Source of the DNA: Synechococcus sp. MU1617
Lineage (GTDB): Bacteria; Cyanobacteriota; Cyanobacteriia; PCC-6307; Cyanobiaceae
NCBI RefSeq assembly: GCF_020514235.1
Contig: NZ_VTLB01000002.1
Span: 248,001 to 312,000, forward strand
Length of the DNA stretch: 64,000 nucleotides
Direction of reading: 5' to 3'
Made by a program: the position numbers and the translations under genes. The notes below the pieces were generated by a model. That model was not told the origin of the DNA and ran no database searches. It saw only the letters and a list, made by a program, of their open reading frames with translations. Shown piece by piece: positions 27,218 to 37,542 of this stretch (positions are counted from its first letter, which is position 1; every line of letters begins with the position of its first letter).

Positions 27218-28714
27218 TCAGAGACGGTTGCTCACATCGACAAGGCTGCCCTGCTCGTCACCCCAACCACCCGCAGAGAAGGTGACTGAGCCATCCATCT
27301 CAAGCTGCTCGTTGATCCAGCCAAGGATGACCGGCCCAACCTGTGCCGGGGACGTTTCACCTTGAAAACTGCGAAGGCTGAAGTGGTCGGCACCCTGCAC
27401 CAACACCAGGCGGTGACCCAACCGCACGGCCTTGCTCTCACGCATCGGAACGATCGCTTCCGGCCCCGAAGGCACCACCCAATCACGGGTACCGCTGATC
27501 AGCAGCAACTTGGCCGGAAGGCTCTCCAGGCGACTGCCGTCAAACAACAAACGCAAGGGCGGGCTGACGGCCACAACAGCCTTGACCCTTGGATCAGCAA
27601 CAGCGGCTTGTTTAACCCCCGACAGCCAACTGCATTGGAGCACCCAGCTGATGTTTCGCTCCGGATCCTTGAGGTCGTTGCAACGGGCTTTGAGTCTGTA
27701 ATCAATAGGAACACCACCGGCCAATTGGAGCGTGGTGGTGGCTCCCCAGGAATGACCCACCACCGCTACGGCATCGGTGTTCAAGTTGGCCCCTGGCCGA
27801 AAACGTCCAGCACTGATTGCATCCAACAAAGCGGACACATCAAGGGGCCGAAGACGCAATTCTTCAGGCCCCGGCGGTGGCGCATCACCAGCGAGCATCG
27901 CCTTCTGCTGATTGAGATCGCTGCCGGGGTGGTCTGGCAGCAGCACGGTGTAGCCATGGGCAGCCAGCACCTCACCCCAACCTTCAAAGGATTCCGGATC
28001 GTCCCAGAGCCCATGGGAAATCACGACCAAGCGACCATTTCCAGGCGCTGCAGGCTGAAGCGTCAGAACCCGCAGGGGTTTCGGCCGGTGGGGCACGGAC
28101 ACCTGAACAACCTCACGGGACCAACTGGGCCGCAGTGGGCCCCGCAGAGCAGCCGTCACGAATGCGGGCTCAACGGAACGGGCCAAAGCAACCCCCTCCT
28201 CAAGATTGGTTTTAAGCCGATTGGCCACCTCAGCGAGACGCGACAGATCGATCGATGCCTGTTCTCCCGGCAACTCCCGCAAAAAACCAAGGATGTTGGG
28301 TTGCCCCCGGCGTTCAGCACGAATCAGGGCCTCGGTCAGCATCCGCCCGCTCACATCCGGCTCAACTCCTTCAAGAGCCACCACCTGCGTCGCCGCATGG
28401 AGGGCCTGCTCCAGAAGCGGCTGACCGGTCGATCCCGCCAGCAACGCCTTGGTTTCCAAGGGCAGTGGCGTGAGGAACACCTGGCGCAACAGCGGCAACA
28501 ACTTGCCACCACTGGCCAGTTCCAGATCCTGCAGATCCGGACTGGCCTGGATCAATTGTTCAGCGGACTCACCGTCATCGAAGTTGATCGTGATCTCCGT
28601 TTCCAGGAATGGCAGTCGCAACACCAGCCGCTCCAACGCTGAAGCGGGACCCCCGCTGAGGGCCAGCGACATGCCAAAAGCCAGGGCCGCCAGGTGTGTC
28701 CGAAATCGAGCCAT
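27218..28714 (-). CDS. Secreted alpha/beta hydrolase with DUF1400-like N-terminal module
   Basis: A 498-residue predicted lipase/esterase-type hydrolase. Signal peptide about 1-26 ('LAALAFGMSLALSGGPASA'). The N-terminal module (about 27-195) is the cyanobacterial DUF1400-like region. The alpha/beta hydrolase domain follows: 'LVVISHGLWDDPESFEGW', the nucleophile elbow 'VVGHSWGATTTLQ', the acid in 'LISGTRDWVVPSG' and the histidine in 'VQGADHFSLRSF'. The substrate is unknown. ATG 28714 shares its A with the uvrA stop (TGATG), so the hydrolase is translated downstream of uvrA. TTG 28717 is a less likely start. Confidence 0.85.
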   Translation of the reverse strand: MARFRTHLAALAFGMSLALSGGPASALERLVLRLPFLETEITINFDDGESAEQLIQASPDLQDLELASGGKLLPLLRQVFLTPLPLETKALLAGSTGQPLLEQALHAATQVVALEGVEPDVSGRMLTEALIRAERRGQPNILGFLRELPGEQASIDLSRLAEVANRLKTNLEEGVALARSVEPAFVTAALRGPLRPSWSREVVQVSVPHRPKPLRVLTLQPAAPGNGRLVVISHGLWDDPESFEGWGEVLAAHGYTVLLPDHPGSDLNQQKAMLAGDAPPPGPEELRLRPLDVSALLDAISAGRFRPGANLNTDAVAVVGHSWGATTTLQLAGGVPIDYRLKARCNDLKDPERNISWVLQCSWLSGVKQAAVADPRVKAVVAVSPPLRLLFDGSRLESLPAKLLLISGTRDWVVPSGPEAIVPMRESKAVRLGHRLVLVQGADHFSLRSFQGETSPAQVGPVILGWINEQLEMDGSVTFSAGGWGDEQGSLVDVSNRL

Positions 28715-31677
28715 CAAGCCGCCAGGGGAACGAGTAGTTCTGGTGGATGCTGCTCCAAAACCCGGCTGAGGTAACGGCCGGTGTGACTAGTGGGATGCTG
28801 GGCGACCTCCTCTGGAGTGCCGGTGACCAGGATCTCGCCACCCTTGTCACCGCCTTCAGGGCCGAGATCGATGATCCAGTCGCTGCAACGGATCACATCA
28901 AGATTGTGCTCGATGCAGATGATCGAATTTCCCTTGTCCACTAGGCGCTGCATCACATCCATCAGCTTGTGCACGTCGTAAAAGCTGAGGCCGGTGGTGG
29001 GTTCATCAATCAGATAAAGGGTCTTACCGGTGGCACGCCGTGAAAGCTCCGTTGCAAGCTTCACCCGCTGGGCCTCACCCCCCGAAAGTGTTGGCGCCGG
29101 CTGGCCGAGCTTGACGTAGCCCAGGCCCACATCCACCAGCGTGCGCAAGCGATCTGCCGCCTGAGGAATTGCATCGAAGACTTCAGCGGCCTGCTCCACC
29201 GTCATTTGGAGCACATCCGCAATGGTGTGGCCCTTGTATTTCACCTGCAGGGTTTCACGGTTGAACCGAGCGCCCTTGCAGACATCGCATTGGACGTACA
29301 CATCCGGAAGGAAGTTCATCTCAATCACGTTCACGCCCTGACCGCGACAGGCCTCACAGCGGCCGCCCTTTACGTTGAAACTGAACTGCCCCACCTGATA
29401 ACCACGGGCCTTGGCCTCCACCGTGGCGGCAAACACCTGACGGATTGGATCAAAGGCACCGGTGTAGGTGGCTGGGTTGGAGCGGGGTGTCCGTCCGATC
29501 GGGCTCTGGTCGATCACGATCACCTTGTCGATCGACTTCAACCCCCTTAGTTCTCCCAACCCTTGAGGGAAGGGGACCTTGAGACCCAGTCCGTTCTCCA
29601 AAGCCGGATGCAGGAGCTCATTCACCAGGGTGCTCTTGCCGCTGCCGCTCACCCCGGTGACAGACACGAGCCGACCCAAGGGGAACTCAACCGAAACGTT
29701 CTTGAGGTTGTTGCGGTTGCAATCGATCAACTTGAGTGAGCGTGAACCGCTCTGGCGACGTTCGGCCGGCGTTGGAATCGAGCGACGGCCGCTCAGGTAA
29801 GCGCCGGTGATGGATTCGCTGCTCGCCACCAAGTCATCGAAACTTCCCTCCGCAACGATGTGACCCCCATGGACCCCGGCACCAGGGCCGATGTCCACCA
29901 CGTGATCGGCAGCACGAATGGTGTCTTCATCGTGTTCGACCACCACCAGGGTGTTTCCGAGATCCCTGAGCCGCACCAACGTGTTCAAGAGGCGGTCGTT
30001 ATCCCGCTGATGCAGGCCGATGCTCGGCTCATCGAGCACGTAAAGCACCCCGGTGAGACCAGCACCAATCTGGGTGGCCAGGCGAATGCGCTGGGCTTCA
30101 CCACCGGAGAGCGTCATCGCCGGTCGATCCAGGCTCAGGTAGTCCAGGCCAACATCGAGCAGGAACTTCAGACGTAGGCGGATTTCCCGGAGCACCAAAT
30201 CACCGATCTGGATCTGACGAGCATTCAGCAGGGGCTCTAAACCCTCATGAGCGCCCACACCCATCAATTTTTCGATCCGTTCCAGGGTCTGACCGACGCT
30301 GACGGCCGTGAGCTCTGGAATCCGATAGGGCCCCACCTTCACCGCCAGGGCTTCGGGGCGGAGCCGCTGACCAGCACAGCTGGCACAGGGCACCAACTCC
30401 AGATACTTCTCAAGTTTCTGGCGCTGGGACTCGCCGCTGGCGTCGCGAAGCTGACGCTCAAGAATCGGAAGAATGCCCTCAAACGGGCGGGTGTAACCGG
30501 CTTTGCCCTTGTGGTAGCGGCTATCAGCCTGGATCAGAATCGGTTCGCGGCTTCCATTGAGCAGCACATCCCGCTGTTCATCAGTGAGTTCATTCCATGG
30601 GGTCTTGATCTCGAAACCAAAGGCTTCTCCCACTGAGTAGAGCAGTGAGAAGTAATAGCTGTTGTCTTTCTCGGCCCAGGGAGCAACAGCGGAGTACACC
30701 GGCTGAGATGGATCCGGGATCACCCGGTCAACAGTGAACTTGCGCAGATGGCCAATGCCATGGCAAGCCTCACAGGCGCCGTAAGGGCTGTTGAACGAAA
30801 ACAGCCGTGGTGAGAGCTCCTCCATCACAGCCCCATGCACGGGGCAGGCGTAATTCTCGGAATAGAGCCGCTCCCGCTCAAGGCCATCAGGAAGCTCCTC
30901 ACCTTTCTTGGGCACCACCTCCACCAACGCCAGACCATCTCCACGTTTGAGAGCCGTGCGCAGCGAATCGGTTAGCCGCTCCTGAATCCCCTCACGGGCC
31001 ACAAGGCGATCGACCACCACCTCGATGTTGTGGCTGTGATTCTTGTCGAGCTCAATGTTGTCGGCCAGCTCGCGCACCTCACCGTTAATGCGCACCCGCG
31101 CGAAACCTTCGGCCGCAAGGCCGCTGATCAACTTGGTGTGGGTTCCCTTTTTGCCGCGCACCACGGGCGCCATCAATTGATAGCGGGTTCCTTCCGGCAA
31201 CAGCAGGATCTGATCGACCATCTCGTCGATGCTCTGCGGCTTGATCGAGCGGCCGCATTTGGGGCAGTGGGGTTCACCAGCCCGGCCGAACAGAAGACGC
31301 AGATAATCCTGAATCTCGGTGACGGTGCCCACCGTGGAACGGGGGTTGTGACTGGTGGATTTCTGATCAATCGAGATCGCAGGAGACAGGCCCTCGATGG
31401 CATCCACATCGGGCTTGTCCACCTGCCCCAGGAACTGGCGGGCATAAGCCGAGAGACTTTCGACGTAGCGGCGTTGCCCCTCCGCAAAGATCGTGTCGAA
31501 GGCGAGCGAACTCTTGCCGCTTCCACTCACCCCGGTGAAAACCACCAGCTTGTTGCGGGGAATGGTGACGTCGACATTCTTGAGGTTGTGCTGTCGGGCA
31601 CCCCTCACTCGAATCACATCGTCCTGAGTCGCCAGCGGGCCAGCTGAGTCAGCGATCTTGGCAGCAGCTCGCGCCAT
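28714..31677 (-). CDS. uvrA: Excinuclease ABC subunit A
   Basis: The DNA damage recognition ATPase of nucleotide excision repair, 987 residues, full length. Two ABC modules are visible: Walker A '[14 protein letters not shown]' near residue 45 and '[14 protein letters not shown]' near 655, with signatures '[12 protein letters not shown]' and '[12 protein letters not shown]'. Zinc-finger cysteines are present ('CEACHG', 'CEACRGQG' and 'CDVCKG'). ATG 31677. The stop is coupled to the downstream hydrolase. recN, another repair gene, lies 45 bases upstream on the same strand, so recN-uvrA-hydrolase may be one transcript. Confidence 0.98.
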   Translation of the reverse strand: MARAAAKIADSAGPLATQDDVIRVRGARQHNLKNVDVTIPRNKLVVFTGVSGSGKSSLAFDTIFAEGQRRYVESLSAYARQFLGQVDKPDVDAIEGLSPAISIDQKSTSHNPRSTVGTVTEIQDYLRLLFGRAGEPHCPKCGRSIKPQSIDEMVDQILLLPEGTRYQLMAPVVRGKKGTHTKLISGLAAEGFARVRINGEVRELADNIELDKNHSHNIEVVVDRLVAREGIQERLTDSLRTALKRGDGLALVEVVPKKGEELPDGLERERLYSENYACPVHGAVMEELSPRLFSFNSPYGACEACHGIGHLRKFTVDRVIPDPSQPVYSAVAPWAEKDNSYYFSLLYSVGEAFGFEIKTPWNELTDEQRDVLLNGSREPILIQADSRYHKGKAGYTRPFEGILPILERQLRDASGESQRQKLEKYLELVPCASCAGQRLRPEALAVKVGPYRIPELTAVSVGQTLERIEKLMGVGAHEGLEPLLNARQIQIGDLVLREIRLRLKFLLDVGLDYLSLDRPAMTLSGGEAQRIRLATQIGAGLTGVLYVLDEPSIGLHQRDNDRLLNTLVRLRDLGNTLVVVEHDEDTIRAADHVVDIGPGAGVHGGHIVAEGSFDDLVASSESITGAYLSGRRSIPTPAERRQSGSRSLKLIDCNRNNLKNVSVEFPLGRLVSVTGVSGSGKSTLVNELLHPALENGLGLKVPFPQGLGELRGLKSIDKVIVIDQSPIGRTPRSNPATYTGAFDPIRQVFAATVEAKARGYQVGQFSFNVKGGRCEACRGQGVNVIEMNFLPDVYVQCDVCKGARFNRETLQVKYKGHTIADVLQMTVEQAAEVFDAIPQAADRLRTLVDVGLGYVKLGQPAPTLSGGEAQRVKLATELSRRATGKTLYLIDEPTTGLSFYDVHKLMDVMQRLVDKGNSIICIEHNLDVIRCSDWIIDLGPEGGDKGGEILVTGTPEEVAQHPTSHTGRYLSRVLEQHPPELLVPLAA

Positions 31678-31722
31678 CAGGACCCATTGGAAAGCTCGTG
31701 AGCTTAGGAAGAACCGAAGCCT

Positions 31723-33405
31723 TCAAGCTGTTCGCTGGTCCAGCAGGCTCGCTGCATAGGCATCGGCCTGATCGCCACCAGCGAGGTCTGCCAGCTCCTG
31801 GCGGCGTTCCTGAGTGTCCCGCAGTCGGGACACTCGCGAGTGGGTGACACCGTCATTCACATGCTTGCTCACCCGGAAATGGTGATCAGCAACCGCTGCC
31901 ACAAGCGGTTGATGGGTGACGCAAAACACCTGACGCTGACGGGCCAGGGTCTGAAGGAGATCCGCCATCGCTCCACTGACGCGACCGCTGACGCCGGCAT
32001 CAATCTCATCGAACAGCAGCGTGCTGGAGCCATCCACCGCGGCAAGGGTGGTTTTGAGCGCAAGCAGAAAACGAGACATCTCACCGCCGGACGCCACCTC
32101 CGTCAGCGGTGCCATCGGTTGGCCGGGATTGGCGGAAAACAGAAATTGAACAGCGTCCGCACCATGCTCAGCCGGATCACAGGGGGTGAGATCCACCTTG
32201 AAACGCACGTTGGCCAAGCCCATGGGAGGCAACAGCTCCAGCAACGACGCCTGCAAAGCCTCCGCCGCCTTGGACCGCTCGCAACGCAAGGCGGCATTGG
32301 CCTGATCTCGCGTCTGGCGACGGTCGTTTTCCTCCTGGTGCAGGCGGGCGAGATCCGCCGCGAAGCCTTCCGATCCCAAACGCTGAAGCAGTTCATCGCG
32401 ACGCTGAATCAAGCCGGCCAGATCAAGCCCGTAACGACGCTGCAGACGTTTCAAGACCGACAAGCGGTCCTGGATCCGCTCCAGATGGTCTGGATCGCTC
32501 TCAAGCGCCAGACCGTATTGATCGAGGGAGCGCAACAAACCGTCCACACCAGCCTCGAGATCCAGAGCCTGATCACGGAGAGGCTCAAGCGAACCATCCA
32601 GCTGCGCCATGGCCTGCAGCTCCTGAATGCACGCCGCGAAGTGATCCTGCAGCGAAGGCGCCTGATCCACACCATCGCGAATTCGGCCAAACAGCAAGGC
32701 CAGACCCTCCAGCAGCCTCACGCCATGGACGAGGCGGTCTTGATCCTGTTCCAGCCGCTGCTGCTCATCTGGGTCTTCGAGATCTGCAGCTTGAAGCTGC
32801 TCCAGCTGCTCTTCCTGTTCAGCCCGCTCCTGTTCGGAGCGCTGCTGCTCCTGCTCAAGTGCCATCAGGGCATCTGCAGCCTGGCGCCATTCGATCCAGG
32901 CATCAGCCACCCGTGCTTTGACCTCGGCCAATGCAGATCCACCGAGACGATCAAGCCAAAGCCGTTGCTGCCCCGCCCGCGACAACAACTGGGTCTGTCC
33001 CTGAACAGTGAGATCAATCAACAGCGGCCTGAGCTCAAGCAACTGCTGACGGTTCACCGTGCTGCCGTTCAGACGACAGCGACTGGAATAACGATCACCC
33101 TCCTGCCGTTTCCATTCACGGCTGATCAGAAGCTCCTCTTCGGGGTCAAAATCCGCCGCGGTCAACCACTGCTCGAGGGCTGGGTTGAGTTGAAATGCGG
33201 CTTCAATCCTGGCGCGATCCGACCCAGTCCGCAGCAGACGAACGCCACTCGAACCTTGCGCTCCACCCAGTACCGCATCGAGGGCATCGAGAAGGATCGA
33301 CTTGCCTGCGCCGGTCTCACCGGTGAGCACCGTAAAACCCGAGCTGAACTCAAGTTCGAGACTCTCAATCAGAGCGATGTTCTGCAGCAGCAGACCGGTG
33401 AGCAC
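31723..33405 (-). CDS. recN: DNA repair protein RecN
   Basis: An SMC-like ATPase in double-strand break repair, 560 residues. Walker A 'TGETGAGKSILLDALDAV' is at about 29, long coiled-coil arms rich in Glu/Gln lie at about 150-370, and the C-terminal signature/Walker B 'LLFDEIDAGVSGRVSGAM' and 'FCVTHQPLVAAVAD' complete the head. The start is GTG 33405; there is no strong Shine-Dalgarno. It diverges from the UbiB-family kinase gene across 77 bases. I see no LexA-type box in that gap. Confidence 0.95.
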   Translation of the reverse strand: MLTGLLLQNIALIESLELEFSSGFTVLTGETGAGKSILLDALDAVLGGAQGSSGVRLLRTGSDRARIEAAFQLNPALEQWLTAADFDPEEELLISREWKRQEGDRYSSRCRLNGSTVNRQQLLELRPLLIDLTVQGQTQLLSRAGQQRLWLDRLGGSALAEVKARVADAWIEWRQAADALMALEQEQQRSEQERAEQEEQLEQLQAADLEDPDEQQRLEQDQDRLVHGVRLLEGLALLFGRIRDGVDQAPSLQDHFAACIQELQAMAQLDGSLEPLRDQALDLEAGVDGLLRSLDQYGLALESDPDHLERIQDRLSVLKRLQRRYGLDLAGLIQRRDELLQRLGSEGFAADLARLHQEENDRRQTRDQANAALRCERSKAAEALQASLLELLPPMGLANVRFKVDLTPCDPAEHGADAVQFLFSANPGQPMAPLTEVASGGEMSRFLLALKTTLAAVDGSSTLLFDEIDAGVSGRVSGAMADLLQTLARQRQVFCVTHQPLVAAVADHHFRVSKHVNDGVTHSRVSRLRDTQERRQELADLAGGDQADAYAASLLDQRTA

Positions 33406-33482
33406 GTCCAGCCCTGTGATGATGCCGACCGTAGCGGCAGCTCGGTTCGTTTAGAAGGGGTGTCGGACATCCCGATGAATTG

Positions 33483-35342
33483 ATGGCGCAGGAGCTCGGG
33501 GATTTCATCGAAGCGGCGGGATTGCTCGAGTACGACCCCGCCGCCATCACACGTATTTATGCAGGCCATCCCCAGCGACTGATCCGCCGGCTCTGGCAAA
33601 CGCTGGTGCCCATCGGCCTGTTGCTTCTGGGCGTTGCCTTCGACTGGATCTTCCAGTTGCTGAAAGATGAAGAACGGGCCCGGGGCCGAGCCCGCGAATG
33701 CGCTGAATTGCTGGTGGATCTTGGCCCCGCCTTCATCAAAGCCGGCCAGGCCCTCTCCACCCGACCCGACATCGTCCCCCCGCTGCTGCTGGAAGAACTG
33801 GCTCAGCTGCAAGACCAATTGCCCGGCTTCGATAGCGGCCTGGCCATGGCCTGCATCGAAGAAGACCTCGGCGCACCGGTGGATGACATTTTCGAGCAGC
33901 TGGACCGGGAACCGATTTCAGCCGCCTCGCTGGGTCAAGTGCACAAAGGAAACCTCAAAGGTGGCGCCAGGGTGGCGGTGAAGGTGCAACGCCCGGGGTT
34001 GCGCGAACAGATCACCCTGGATCTGTACATCGTGCGAAACATCGCCGCCTGGTTGAACAGCAACATCGGATTGATCCGCAGTGACCTCGTCGCACTGATC
34101 GACGAGCTGGGGCGACGGGTGTTTGAGGAGATGGACTACCTCAACGAGGCCTCGAACGCTGAGACCTTCGCTGAGCTGCATCAGCACAACCCTCGAATCG
34201 CTGTTCCCACGATCTATCGCAGCGCCACCAGCCGCCGCGTGCTGACGATGGAGTGGATCGACGGTGTCAAGCTCACCAACCTTGAAGCGGTTCGGGAGCT
34301 CGGTGTAGACCCCGACGACATGGTGGAGGTGGGCGTGAACTGCAGCCTTCAACAGTTGCTGGAGCATGGCTTCTTCCATGCCGATCCCCACCCCGGCAAT
34401 CTTCTGGCCCTTGAGGACGGACGCCTCTGTTATCTCGACTTCGGGATGATGAGCGAGGTGAGCCGCGAATCACGCACCGGCTTGATTCAGGCGGTTGTCC
34501 ATCTTGTAAACCGGAACTTCGGGAAGCTCTCCAAAGACTTCGTCACCCTGGGGTTCTTGGCGGAAGACGTGAACCTGGAACCGATTGTTCCCGCCTTTGA
34601 AAAGGTCTTCAGCCAGGCCTTGGAAGCCGGCGTCAACCGCATGGATTTCAAAGCGGTCACCGACGACATGTCCGGTGTGATGTACAAATTCCCCTTCCGG
34701 GTGCCCCCTTACTACGCCCTGATCATTCGGTCGCTGGTCACCCTTGAGGGCATCGCCCTGAGTGTGGATCCCAACTTCAAGATCCTCGGTGCTGCCTACC
34801 CGTACTTCGCCCGGCGGCTGATGGAAGATCCCGATCCCCAGCTGCGTCAGAGCCTTAAGGAAATGCTGTTCGACGGTGACGCCTTCCGCTGGACCCGCCT
34901 TGAAAATCTGGTGTCGAGCGCTGCCAGCCAGGCCCAGCTGGATCTGGAAGCCTTGCTCGATCAACTGCTCGATTTCCTGTTCTCACCCAAGGCAGGACTA
35001 CTTCGGGATCAACTGGTGACCGCCACCGTGGAACGGTTGGACGCCCTGGGTTGGTCAACGATGCAACGCCTGGGTCGACGCCTCCCCAAACGACTGCAAC
35101 CCTCCGCCATTGCCCAGACACCTCCAGGGCTCTCCGATCCACTGATGCAACTGGAGCCGGTGCGGGAGTTGATTCAGGTGTTGCAGTCGTTGCCTGGATT
35201 CACACCCGACCTTCTGCTTCGTCGGATGCCAAGGGTGCTCAACGAACCCAGCACCCGACGCATGGGCTTCAAGGTGGCTCAGGGGCTGGCCGAACGGGGA
35301 GTTGTCCGCCTGGTGCGGGTCGCCGCTGGAGTTCCTGCCTAA
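33483..35342 (+). CDS. UbiB/ABC1/AarF family atypical kinase
   Basis: A 619-residue member of the UbiB family, thought to support quinone (here plastoquinone) or isoprenoid-lipid metabolism. Family features are the 'FIKAGQALSTRPD' motif (KxGQ, about 84), 'PISAASLGQVHKG' (the Ala-rich nucleotide loop), 'RVAVKVQRPGL', 'EEMDYLNEA', the catalytic 'FFHADPHPGNLL' and the metal-binding 'YLDFGMMSE'. A hydrophobic stretch near 40-55 may bind the membrane. The C-terminal ~120 residues are less conserved. ATG 33483 is preferred to TTG 33480. The small DUF1400-like gene follows after 24 bases. Confidence 0.93.
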   Translation: MAQELGDFIEAAGLLEYDPAAITRIYAGHPQRLIRRLWQTLVPIGLLLLGVAFDWIFQLLKDEERARGRARECAELLVDLGPAFIKAGQALSTRPDIVPPLLLEELAQLQDQLPGFDSGLAMACIEEDLGAPVDDIFEQLDREPISAASLGQVHKGNLKGGARVAVKVQRPGLREQITLDLYIVRNIAAWLNSNIGLIRSDLVALIDELGRRVFEEMDYLNEASNAETFAELHQHNPRIAVPTIYRSATSRRVLTMEWIDGVKLTNLEAVRELGVDPDDMVEVGVNCSLQQLLEHGFFHADPHPGNLLALEDGRLCYLDFGMMSEVSRESRTGLIQAVVHLVNRNFGKLSKDFVTLGFLAEDVNLEPIVPAFEKVFSQALEAGVNRMDFKAVTDDMSGVMYKFPFRVPPYYALIIRSLVTLEGIALSVDPNFKILGAAYPYFARRLMEDPDPQLRQSLKEMLFDGDAFRWTRLENLVSSAASQAQLDLEALLDQLLDFLFSPKAGLLRDQLVTATVERLDALGWSTMQRLGRRLPKRLQPSAIAQTPPGLSDPLMQLEPVRELIQVLQSLPGFTPDLLLRRMPRVLNEPSTRRMGFKVAQGLAERGVVRLVRVAAGVPA

Positions 35343-35366
35343 CTTCCGATCAACACCTTCAGCGTG

Positions 35367-35948
35367 ATGCTCCCCAAGCCCTTCAGTCGTTCCTCTCTGC
35401 TGGCCGCGGCGGCGGGACTTGGGCTCAGTTTGGGCAGCGTGATGCAACCTCTGAATGCCGCCACGGAGGTCGCCCTGGTGAGTGGGGCCTTCCGTCGCTC
35501 CATTCCCGTCAAGGAAATTGAACACCTGGCCGAAACCGGTGAAGCCACCGGCCTGCTGGAGGATCTGCTTGAACTCTCCGGGCAGGACCCCAATGAGGTG
35601 TCGCAGATGCTTAACCAGAGCCTCGAGCTTCCCTTGGTGCTCACAAGCCGTCTGATCAACACACGGATCGGTGAGGCCATCCTGCGTCGTGTTGCACGCA
35701 TCATTCATCCGATCTACACACCGGAACCTGAAGTGAGTGTTCCGGCGATCCGCGCCGGAGTGATCAGTGGATTGCAGAGTGAAGATGGGCTGACTGCCGT
35801 GAGCTTTTTGAAGGGCTACCCCAATGGCGTGATGGCGGTGAATCTTCCGGCTCTGTTTGGGGTGATCGAAAAAGCAGAATCGATCGCCGGCCTGGTGCAG
35901 TTTTTCTCCGACTCCCCCTTGGACGGATTGAAGGAAGCGCAACCCTGA
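35367..35948 (+). CDS. Secreted DUF1400-like protein without hydrolase domain
   Basis: 193 residues. Signal peptide about 1-31 ('SLLAAAAGLGLSLGSVMQPL', cleavage after 'LNA'). The mature part is the DUF1400-type module: 'VSGAFRRSIPVKEIEHLAE', 'LVLTSRLINTRIGEAILRRV' and 'VPAIRAGVISGLQSEDGLTA'. It ends where a hydrolase domain would begin in longer relatives. Probably periplasmic; role unknown. Likely co-transcribed with the UbiB-family kinase upstream. ATG 35367 is chosen over the adjoining GTG 35364. thrC starts 54 bases downstream. Confidence 0.75.
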   Translation: MLPKPFSRSSLLAAAAGLGLSLGSVMQPLNAATEVALVSGAFRRSIPVKEIEHLAETGEATGLLEDLLELSGQDPNEVSQMLNQSLELPLVLTSRLINTRIGEAILRRVARIIHPIYTPEPEVSVPAIRAGVISGLQSEDGLTAVSFLKGYPNGVMAVNLPALFGVIEKAESIAGLVQFFSDSPLDGLKEAQP

Positions 35949-36001
35949 CCAAGCCCTGAACGGACGCCGCCTAGATTCCGGAAATCCCCCCATCCCAGCC
36001 G

Positions 36002-37108
36002 GTGTCCCTGTTTCAGAACCTCCGTCGGCGTTTCACTGCCACCCCTGTGATGCAGGACTGGCCTGGACTGATCGAGGCCTATCGCAGCTGGCTGCCCGTC
36101 AGCGATGCGACCCCGGTGATCAGCCTGCGCGAAGGAGCCACCCCTCTGATTCCCGTCCCATCTGTTGCGGAACAGATTGGCAAGGGCGTGAAGGTGTTTG
36201 TGAAGTACGACGGCCTGAACCCCACAGGGTCCTTCAAGGACCGGGGCATGACCATGGCCATCAGCAAAGCCAAGGAAGCCGGTTGTGAAGCGGTGATTTG
36301 TGCCAGCACGGGCAACACCAGTGCTGCTGCAGCGGCCTATGCCAGGCGGGGAGGGATGCGCGCCTTCGTCTTGATCCCTGACGGCTATGTCGCCCAGGGA
36401 AAACTTGCTCAGGCTCTTGTATACGGAGCTGAGGTCTTGGCGATCCGCGGCAACTTCGACCGCGCTCTCGACATCGTTCGGGAAGCGGCAGAGAAGTATC
36501 CCGTCACCCTGGTGAACTCGGTTAATCCCTACCGGCTGCAGGGCCAAAAGACGGCGGCCTTCGAAATCGTGGATGCCCTCGGAGATGCACCTGACTGGCT
36601 GTGCATTCCCATGGGCAACGCAGGGAATATCACCGCCTATTGGATGGGTTTTCAGGAATATCAGCAGGCCGGCCGGAGCCGCAGTCTTCCCCGAATGATG
36701 GGATTCCAGGCCAGCGGATCAGCCCCACTGGTGAACGGCACCACGGTGACGGACCCCGAAACCATCGCCACCGCCATTCGCATTGGCAACCCGGTGAACC
36801 GAGCCAAGGCCCTGGCAGCACGCGAAGCCAGCAACGGTGCATTCCTGGATGTCACTGATGCGGAGATCATCGCGGCCTACAAGCTTCTGGGCGGCCAAGA
36901 GGGAATCTTCTGCGAACCGGCCAGCGCTGCCTCTGTGGCAGGCCTGCTCAAGCGCAAAAATGAAGTTCCAGCCGGAGCCACAGTGGTCTGCGTTCTGACC
37001 GGCAACGGCCTCAAGGATCCCGACTGCGCCATCAGCAACAACGACGCCTCGTTCCACACCGACCTCAATCCCGATCTGGGGACCGTCGCCAGTGTGATGG
37101 GCTTCTGA
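36002..37108 (+). CDS. thrC: Threonine synthase
   Basis: A PLP enzyme converting O-phosphohomoserine to threonine; 368 residues, the short bacterial type. The PLP lysine is in '[18 protein letters not shown]', followed by '[16 protein letters not shown]', '[18 protein letters not shown]' and '[14 protein letters not shown]'. GTG start at 36002. It is followed by a strong terminator and then the putative origin. From memory thrC lies at or near the end of published marine Synechococcus chromosomes, which begin at dnaN. Confidence 0.97.
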   Translation: MSLFQNLRRRFTATPVMQDWPGLIEAYRSWLPVSDATPVISLREGATPLIPVPSVAEQIGKGVKVFVKYDGLNPTGSFKDRGMTMAISKAKEAGCEAVICASTGNTSAAAAAYARRGGMRAFVLIPDGYVAQGKLAQALVYGAEVLAIRGNFDRALDIVREAAEKYPVTLVNSVNPYRLQGQKTAAFEIVDALGDAPDWLCIPMGNAGNITAYWMGFQEYQQAGRSRSLPRMMGFQASGSAPLVNGTTVTDPETIATAIRIGNPVNRAKALAAREASNGAFLDVTDAEIIAAYKLLGGQEGIFCEPASAASVAGLLKRKNEVPAGATVVCVLTGNGLKDPDCAISNNDASFHTDLNPDLGTVASVMGF

Positions 37109-37133
37109 CACCGCCTTCCATCAACGTGCTTCA

Positions 37134-37155
37134 GCCCCCTGACGGGGGCTTTTTT
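37134..37155 (+). terminator. Rho-independent terminator of thrC
   Basis: GCCCCC (37134-37139), loop TGAC, and GGGGGC (37144-37149) form a six-pair GC stem followed by six T. It lies 26 bases after the thrC stop and shields the origin region from thrC transcription. Confidence 0.92.
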
Positions 37156-37222
37156 ATGGCCATAAGACAAAACCAACCGACAAAGCGGCTACGGAAAACG
37201 CCCTAAAACCATCCCAACACGC

Positions 37223-37446
37223 TGTGGAAAACAGGCGAAAACAATCCACCCGTTGGCCCCGCAGGTTTTCCACTCCCTGTGAAGCGGTGGAAAACGGGGT
37301 CTCACTCCCCATCCTGTGAAAAATTCTCCTCAGGCTTGGTTCATCGAGAGCTGTTATGAAAGCTGGGTTTTGGGTGCTTTTCCCCCTTTTCCCCAAGCCC
37401 TACGACGGCTGTATTTGTTTTTTATTTTTTTAATCCATAAGAACCA
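37223..37446. other. oriC: Putative chromosomal replication origin (oriC) with DnaA boxes
   Basis: This lies in the 434-base gap between thrC and dnaN, which holds no gene. Four 9-mers match or nearly match the cyanobacterial DnaA box TTTTCCACA. These are a perfect copy on the minus strand at 37223-37231, TTTTCCACT at 37266-37274, TTTTCCACC on the minus strand at 37286-37294, and TTTTTCACA on the minus strand at 37315-37323. About 90 bases to the right is an AT-rich, T-dominated tract at 37411-37446 that could be the unwinding element. The location next to dnaN agrees with known cyanobacterial origins. Confidence 0.8.
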
Positions 37447-37542
37447 AACAGCCGAACAGAGCCTCCCAATGCGCTGGCCATTGCACTTCCCCTCAGCCTG
37501 TGAAACCGTGGGACACCTCAGCGCGATCAGGTCGTCAGGACG

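Noticed and set aside
27090-27365. 91-codon frame in the sps-hydrolase gap
   Set aside because: Its second half is antisense to the hydrolase C-terminus, and the first half is an A-rich Lys run without family features; the 207-base gap otherwise shows nothing I can name.
27362-28642. 426-codon open frame opposite the alpha/beta hydrolase
   Set aside because: The minus-strand frame has a signal peptide and intact catalytic triad; the plus-strand product is low-complexity and basic.
31840-33483. 547-codon open frame on the plus strand
   Set aside because: It is exactly antisense to recN, whose Walker motifs and length are unambiguous; the frame is a by-product of high-GC codon bias and the product is Gln/Leu/Thr-rich without a recognisable domain.
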